Source: Ulota crispa | Lineage: Eukaryota; Streptophyta; Bryopsida; Orthotrichales; Orthotrichaceae | Direction of reading: 5' to 3' | DNA length: 64,000 bases | Assembly (NCBI GenBank): GCA_963920765.1 | Contig: OY987252.1 | Span: forward strand, 5,503,966 to 5,567,965 | Shown: positions 59,557 through 64,000 of the stretch, one piece after another | Numbering within the stretch: position 1 is the first letter of the stretch | Layout of the letters: each line of letters opens with the position of its first letter | Program-made: the position numbers and the translations under genes | Notes under the pieces: generated by a model | The model's database searches: none | What the model was told of the DNA's origin: nothing | What the model saw: only the letters and a program-made list of their open reading frames with translations

Positions 59557-60330
59557 TAAACCACTAAAAATTATTTAAGAAGTTATATCGCTGCACTACG
59601 GTTTCAGACATTATTTATTGAGTGCTTGTTCAGATGAAGTGCATTATATTGGTATATACCGTTATCTTTTCAACAAATTATTCTTGCAAATGTGCCTTTT
59701 GAGTTGGAATCATGGGTGTTTTGTTGGCTATGTGGCAACTTCCTGGCTTTGACACACACGTTAATTTTGCAAGGGATGATTGCATGCTTGCAAAGGGCCA
59801 AATATTGGCAACCTAAGCAACAATTTCCTCAAAACAGAAACGACAAGTTTGAAGATGAAGTTCTCACTTCTAGGTTGTATGACTTGTATCAAGGAGTGTA
59901 CTTAGTGTACATTTTCTATGTAGGGGACCAGTACGTGTCGAGTATGTATACTCTAAATTTGGACTAACCTACAACTAGGTCTATGTTTCAAAGTGTCTTT
60001 TTTCAAGTACATTCCCTTTTGCACATTCCAAAAAAACCACATGAACTCTAGAAGTCCAACCATCAAGGTGTTCTCTTGGGCACAAAGTCCATCATCCCGC
60101 CAAAAATTGGCCTACCTAATGTGTTCCTTCTAAAAATCAATCTACACAGCAAAGCCCCGTAATGGCCAGGCTGCCCAAATAATCCATGCAGACCTCTTGT
60201 CTTGTTGTTTACATAGGAAAGGGTTGGCATCCAACATGTAGAGAGAGGATTAGTATATGGGTATAAACATTTGCTTATTAATTTTGGTTGCACGTTTTGC
60301 CGTGTAAGAAATAAAATATTCTCTTACTAA
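59557..60330 (+). other. Spacer with unassigned open frame
   Basis: A 91-codon open frame at 59692-59967 (VFCWLCGNFLALTHTLILQG; RAKYWQPKQQFPQNRN; VYLVYIFYVGDQYVSSMYTL) has a codon-like texture but no domain I recognise. It may be a gene fragment or chance. Confidence 0.25.
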
Positions 60331-60738
60331 GGGAATTGATATGTGTTCCAGACCCTTTGAATTACTATACCACACCCTGGGGTGAATTTCAGATTTCTAC
60401 CATCAAAAATCAGAAATGGAGAATTAGGAATTCAAATTTAGACTTATAGACTTTGATATACTTTAGCACCACAAAAATGTTGCAATTCAACAACACCCAA
60501 TGAAAAAGTTTAGCTAGGGAGAAAAATTGTACTTTTACTTTTGTTTGTAAAAAATTAAAAGTGTTTTCATTGGGTGTTTATGAATTGCAACTTTGTTTTT
60601 AGTGTTGTATTAAATCATGGTCTCTAATTGCAAATTTGAATTCAAAATTCTCAAATTCAACTTTATCATGGTAGAAATCTAAAATTAGCTTTGGTGTGGT
60701 ACAATAATTCAAAGGGTCTGGAACACATATCAATTCCC
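60331..60738. mobile_element. 408-bp long-inverted-repeat MITE
   Basis: GGGAATTGATATGTGTTCCA and its exact complement at the right end begin inverted arms that stay similar almost to the centre (CCCTTTGAATTACTATACCA against TGGTACAATAATTCAAAGGG). CTTACTAA before it and CTTACTAG after it look like an 8-bp target duplication with one change, as expected for hAT-type elements. Confidence 0.85.
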
Positions 60739-61689
60739 CTTACTAGTTATTGTCACTGAAAGTTTTGCATCTTGGTGCTAAAATTGAATTTTCACTTCAG
60801 CTTATGAGGGGTCCACGTCACCTCACACCATTCATAAGACCTGCAGACACTTTAATACAAAACTACTTCATTTAGGGCATATTTTACATTCAAATAGTCT
60901 ATGATTTAGTTTTGATTTCTTAATTTCATTCATAGGAAAAGAAAAGGTCCTTGGTTTATACAGTTCAATGTACCCTTGAAAAAAAGAAGGGAAAATGTGA
61001 AAATACCCTTTGATTCATTCAAAATATGAAATATTCCCCTACAATATTTGGAATACCAAAAATACACTTGGCTTTGTGTAGGAATATCATTTACACCCCT
61101 AGTTCTTTGAGACCCTCAATTATTATGAAATATCAAATATATTCTTGTACTATTTGAATAATAAAATCAAAGTATCTTTAATTATATTGTGCTCCTTTTT
61201 GCAATTTTTTTAAAATACTTGGATAGTACAATGGAAAGTAGTCTTTAAGAAAATGTAAATTGAATGCAAGCCACATCTAGGAAAAGCTGTTTAAGCTTTA
61301 TATAGGGTGTTTTTGTGTAAGTCTATTGTAGTAAAAGCCATTGCAATGGTTACATAGTAATTTCATGTATGTCATTTTTAATATTTCTGACAAACCGCAC
61401 TAAAGAGGACAAACAAACTATATAACTATGAGTATAATTGATACTTTTATACAACGCTAGGGAGAATTTTGATATTGTAGATAATATAGGGGTATTTTTT
61501 TTACTTTTAAAGAATTGTGGGGTATTTCTCAAATCTTAAACCCTACTAGTTCTTAATTTGGTATTATTTAGTATGGATTCCGTAAGACAAAATGAGTCCA
61601 TTCTTTATATGTTTTGGTTTGGTTCTCAATTTATAAGAATACAAAGTTCTAATTTGTTAATAGTTGTCTAACCTTCTAGTATTCATGTT

Positions 61690-61845
61690 ATAATTTTACA
61701 AAGAGAATTGTCCAAAATGACAAAAATATGTCCAAATCAACATGGCTTAATCTACATAAATTGTCTAATTTGACAGTTTTTTGTCATTTTAGACACATTT
61801 AGTCAATTTGGACATGTCAATTAGGACACAATTTCTTGTAGTATA
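61690..61845. repeat. Imperfect inverted repeat with TGTCC words
   Basis: AGAGAATTGTCCAAAATGAC at the left and GGACATGTCAATTAGGACAC plus AATTTCTT at the right are imperfect complements. TGTCCAAAT-like words recur between them. Probably an old MITE of about 150 bp. Confidence 0.4.
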
Positions 61846-62375
61846 AGAAAATTAAAAAATTATCCTTGATTTATAATTCTCTTCATAAATATGAAAAACT
61901 TGAATGTTTATTCTATATTGCTGGCTAGAACTTATTTTTAAACAGTAGAGCAACTATTCACGATTCAATATCATTTAGTACTTTCTCTATATAAGAAAAA
62001 ATAGAATAATACTTTTCATATTGATCATATAATATTGAAGATTGTATATGTATAAACACCCTTTATCATGGATCTATGGTTTTTAAGGTAAGAATTTCCT
62101 ACATTGATCATTGTTGCTAAATGAATTTATTATAAAAATACTTAGAGCAATCATGACTATTGTTATTGCAAAATGTTTTATTTATTGAAAAAAGTAAGTC
62201 ATTATTGATTTTTGATTGTTCATGAATCAATTTTTTACAATTATGAAGATATGTGTATATTATTTAATATGGTTTAGTAATTCTTCTATATGAATAAGAA
62301 TATGCATTGTTTTCTTTCATTGTTCATGAATATTTTTTTATAAGAATAAAAATATATTTTTCTCCATTTTAAATT

Positions 62376-62378
62376 TTC

Positions 62379-62410
<32 letters not shown>

Positions 62411-63290
62411 CACATATTTATATGTATATTCCTACTATTATGAATATCCACTATTTTGCATTATAGAAGATTGTTGATTTATTTAAGAAGAATATGAACA
62501 TCCATTATTTGTGTATGCTTAGGGGTCTAAATGAATATTTGTGTTTCAGAAATGTACATAAGAAAAAGGTATTGATTTGTTTTCCTCATCATATTCTTAT
62601 TAGTATTTTCTCCAATATTATCTTTCCAATAATGGTAGCGCTTGTTTTTTTCAATACTTTGGTTGAATATTTAGTTGTATAAGAAAAGCAACAGGAATCT
62701 ATATTTTGATTTAATACCAATGAAAGTTTATTTAAAATATGTAGGAATGCTCAAAAAAGGAAATGGGATCAATTGTGATTGATTAGGGAAAACGCATGGA
62801 CGTAGGTGCAACTTGCACCATGAGGGAAGGATAAGGAAGGTTTGATTTATTATTTATTTTGTTACAATGTTACCTTTATATGCATAAGATCACCCTACTT
62901 GTTTTTTTTATTGAGGTTTATTATTTCTTTTATAGGAATAAGAAGTTTCATTGTTTAAGATCATTAATAATGAAAATTTATTTTATAAGAATTATAAGAC
63001 CTTCTTCTTACATTTTAAAATTTACATATATATTCTTTATACAAGAATGAACATCTCATTTCTTTCATCATTACAGTTTTGTTTCATTTGTTTAAAAAGA
63101 ATATTACCACTTATTATCTTCCGTTACTGTTTATATATTTATTTATTTTAAGAATAAGAATTCCCATTATTTTAACTATCATAATTGAGTATTTATTTTA
63201 TTATATATTTATATGTTAATATAAAATTATATATATCTATATACATATATATATATTAATATATATCTATATATATATTTAATGTTTTTA
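62376..63290. repeat. AT-rich microsatellite-bearing region
   Basis: A TA dinucleotide run spans about 62378-62402, and TATATA-rich clusters recur at 63205-63280. Phrases such as AAGAATAAGAATTCCCATT and AAGAATATGAACATCCATTA recur loosely at intervals across 62040-63330. No gene was recognised. Confidence 0.6.
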
Positions 63291-63875
63291 TTTCTTTCCT
63301 AGACAATAAGAATATCCATTTTTTCTCAATCTTATAATATAGTTTTCACATTTTTAGTAAAAGTAGTGGATAGGTATTTTTAATATGGTTTTGTATTTTC
63401 TTTACAAGACTAAAAATATTAGTTTTTTGCTTTTATTGCATTTATGCATATCCCTTGTAATAAACAAGCACATTTATTTCTTATCATTTTTGTTGACTAT
63501 CATATGAAGCCCTATAATTCCTTTGTGTTTAGAGGCCCAAAACTCTTTCAAAATACTAGTCTCCAAACCTAAGTCAAAATTTTCATTGAAACTTACTTTT
63601 CAACAAATCCAACCTTAGGATCCTTTGGTGGACTTGCATAATTACATTGTCTGAAACTTCAAGAATGAATATCTTTAGCAATTGCAAGATCAATGTGCCT
63701 AAATTTAAAAAGGTATGTTTTTCTACTCTTTCCAGAAGGTGAAGTTCTATATTTCAAACTTTTTAGAGAAACACACGTACATTGTATTTCTTGTGTAATT
63801 TTGGCAATAAGTTGGAAAATGACTTGAATGCATTATAAAAAATGTTAATTTGGAAACAAAAAATTAGAGTCATTT

Positions 63876-64000
63876 TTAACCCCTGAGCACCCAAGCGACC
63901 CGATATTGGTCGCTCTAGATTTTAAAGCCTTGTTTTGAGGCATTGGATCTAAATTTTTGGTCTTGCTATAATCTACAATTATGAAGGCATTTAAGTTGTT
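63876..64000. mobile_element. Left end of a further TTAA-type element
   Basis: TTAA-CCCCTGAGCACCCAAG at 63876 has the family terminus and is followed by CGACCCGATATTGGTCG, like the 79-bp element at 12035. The other end would lie beyond the window. Confidence 0.5.

Noticed and set aside
62376..62430. Origin or matrix-attachment region suggested by the TA run
   Set aside because: A simple dinucleotide microsatellite explains it; there is no other support.

Overview
The window is AT-rich nuclear DNA, most likely from a land plant. It carries a plant-type DD39D mariner element, CACTA and hAT transposons, fragments of a plant SUVR-type SET-domain methyltransferase, a class-I-like small heat-shock protein and a LEA-like protein, with introns that have GT..AG borders. 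A seedless lineage (moss, lycophyte or fern) is my guess from the style of the multicopy families, but the sequence does not prove it. I see no clearly intact conserved single-copy gene. Almost everything recognisable is transposon-derived or a pseudogene, usually still readable in one frame and broken by a few stop codons.

Layout. 1-540: GC-rich start with a short triplication. 2020-5925: a near-perfect inverted repeat of about 1.5 kb per arm, interrupted by a 200-base N gap that probably separates two copies of the same assembled sequence. 6618-7277: a TTAA-flanked non-autonomous element, the first of at least nine copies or ends. 7885-10902: a full-length mariner element with a decayed transposase. 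12035-14323: three more TTAA-flanked elements, one with a nested insertion. 16085-18677: coiled-coil/RING-like pseudogene 'A'. 19944-20895: SUVR-like SET pseudogene. 21486-23335 (minus): a cysteine-rich mobile-type pseudogene. 25121-35542: a 10.4-kb non-autonomous CACTA element enclosing TTAA elements, two copies of one MITE, a chimeric gene with an HSP20 tail, and a small LEA-like gene. 35740-38270: short-motif clusters and an 81-bp minisatellite. 40180-45325: hAT transposase pseudogene split by a 2.2-kb insertion. 46265-47941 (minus): degenerate protein-kinase-like gene. 51721-54040 and 55549-58023: two further coiled-coil/RING-like pseudogenes, 'C' and 'B'. 58622-64000: another TTAA element, a 408-bp MITE and AT-rich, microsatellite-bearing DNA.

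How it fits together. Several families carry their own short motif repeated through their non-coding parts: TGACTA/TAGTCA in the CACTA ends, GTAC in the introns and flanks of the RING-like genes and the minus-strand gene, GGCCGTC upstream of the hAT, kinase-like and 'C' genes, CTATAG in the insertion that splits the hAT gene, and AACAACT around the CACTA insertion site. For CACTA this matches the known subterminal transposase-binding repeats. For the other families it is an inference that such clusters are element-specific binding arrays. The least explained component is the set of RING-like/coiled-coil genes (A, B, C) and the kinase-like gene, which may belong to undescribed multi-gene mobile elements.
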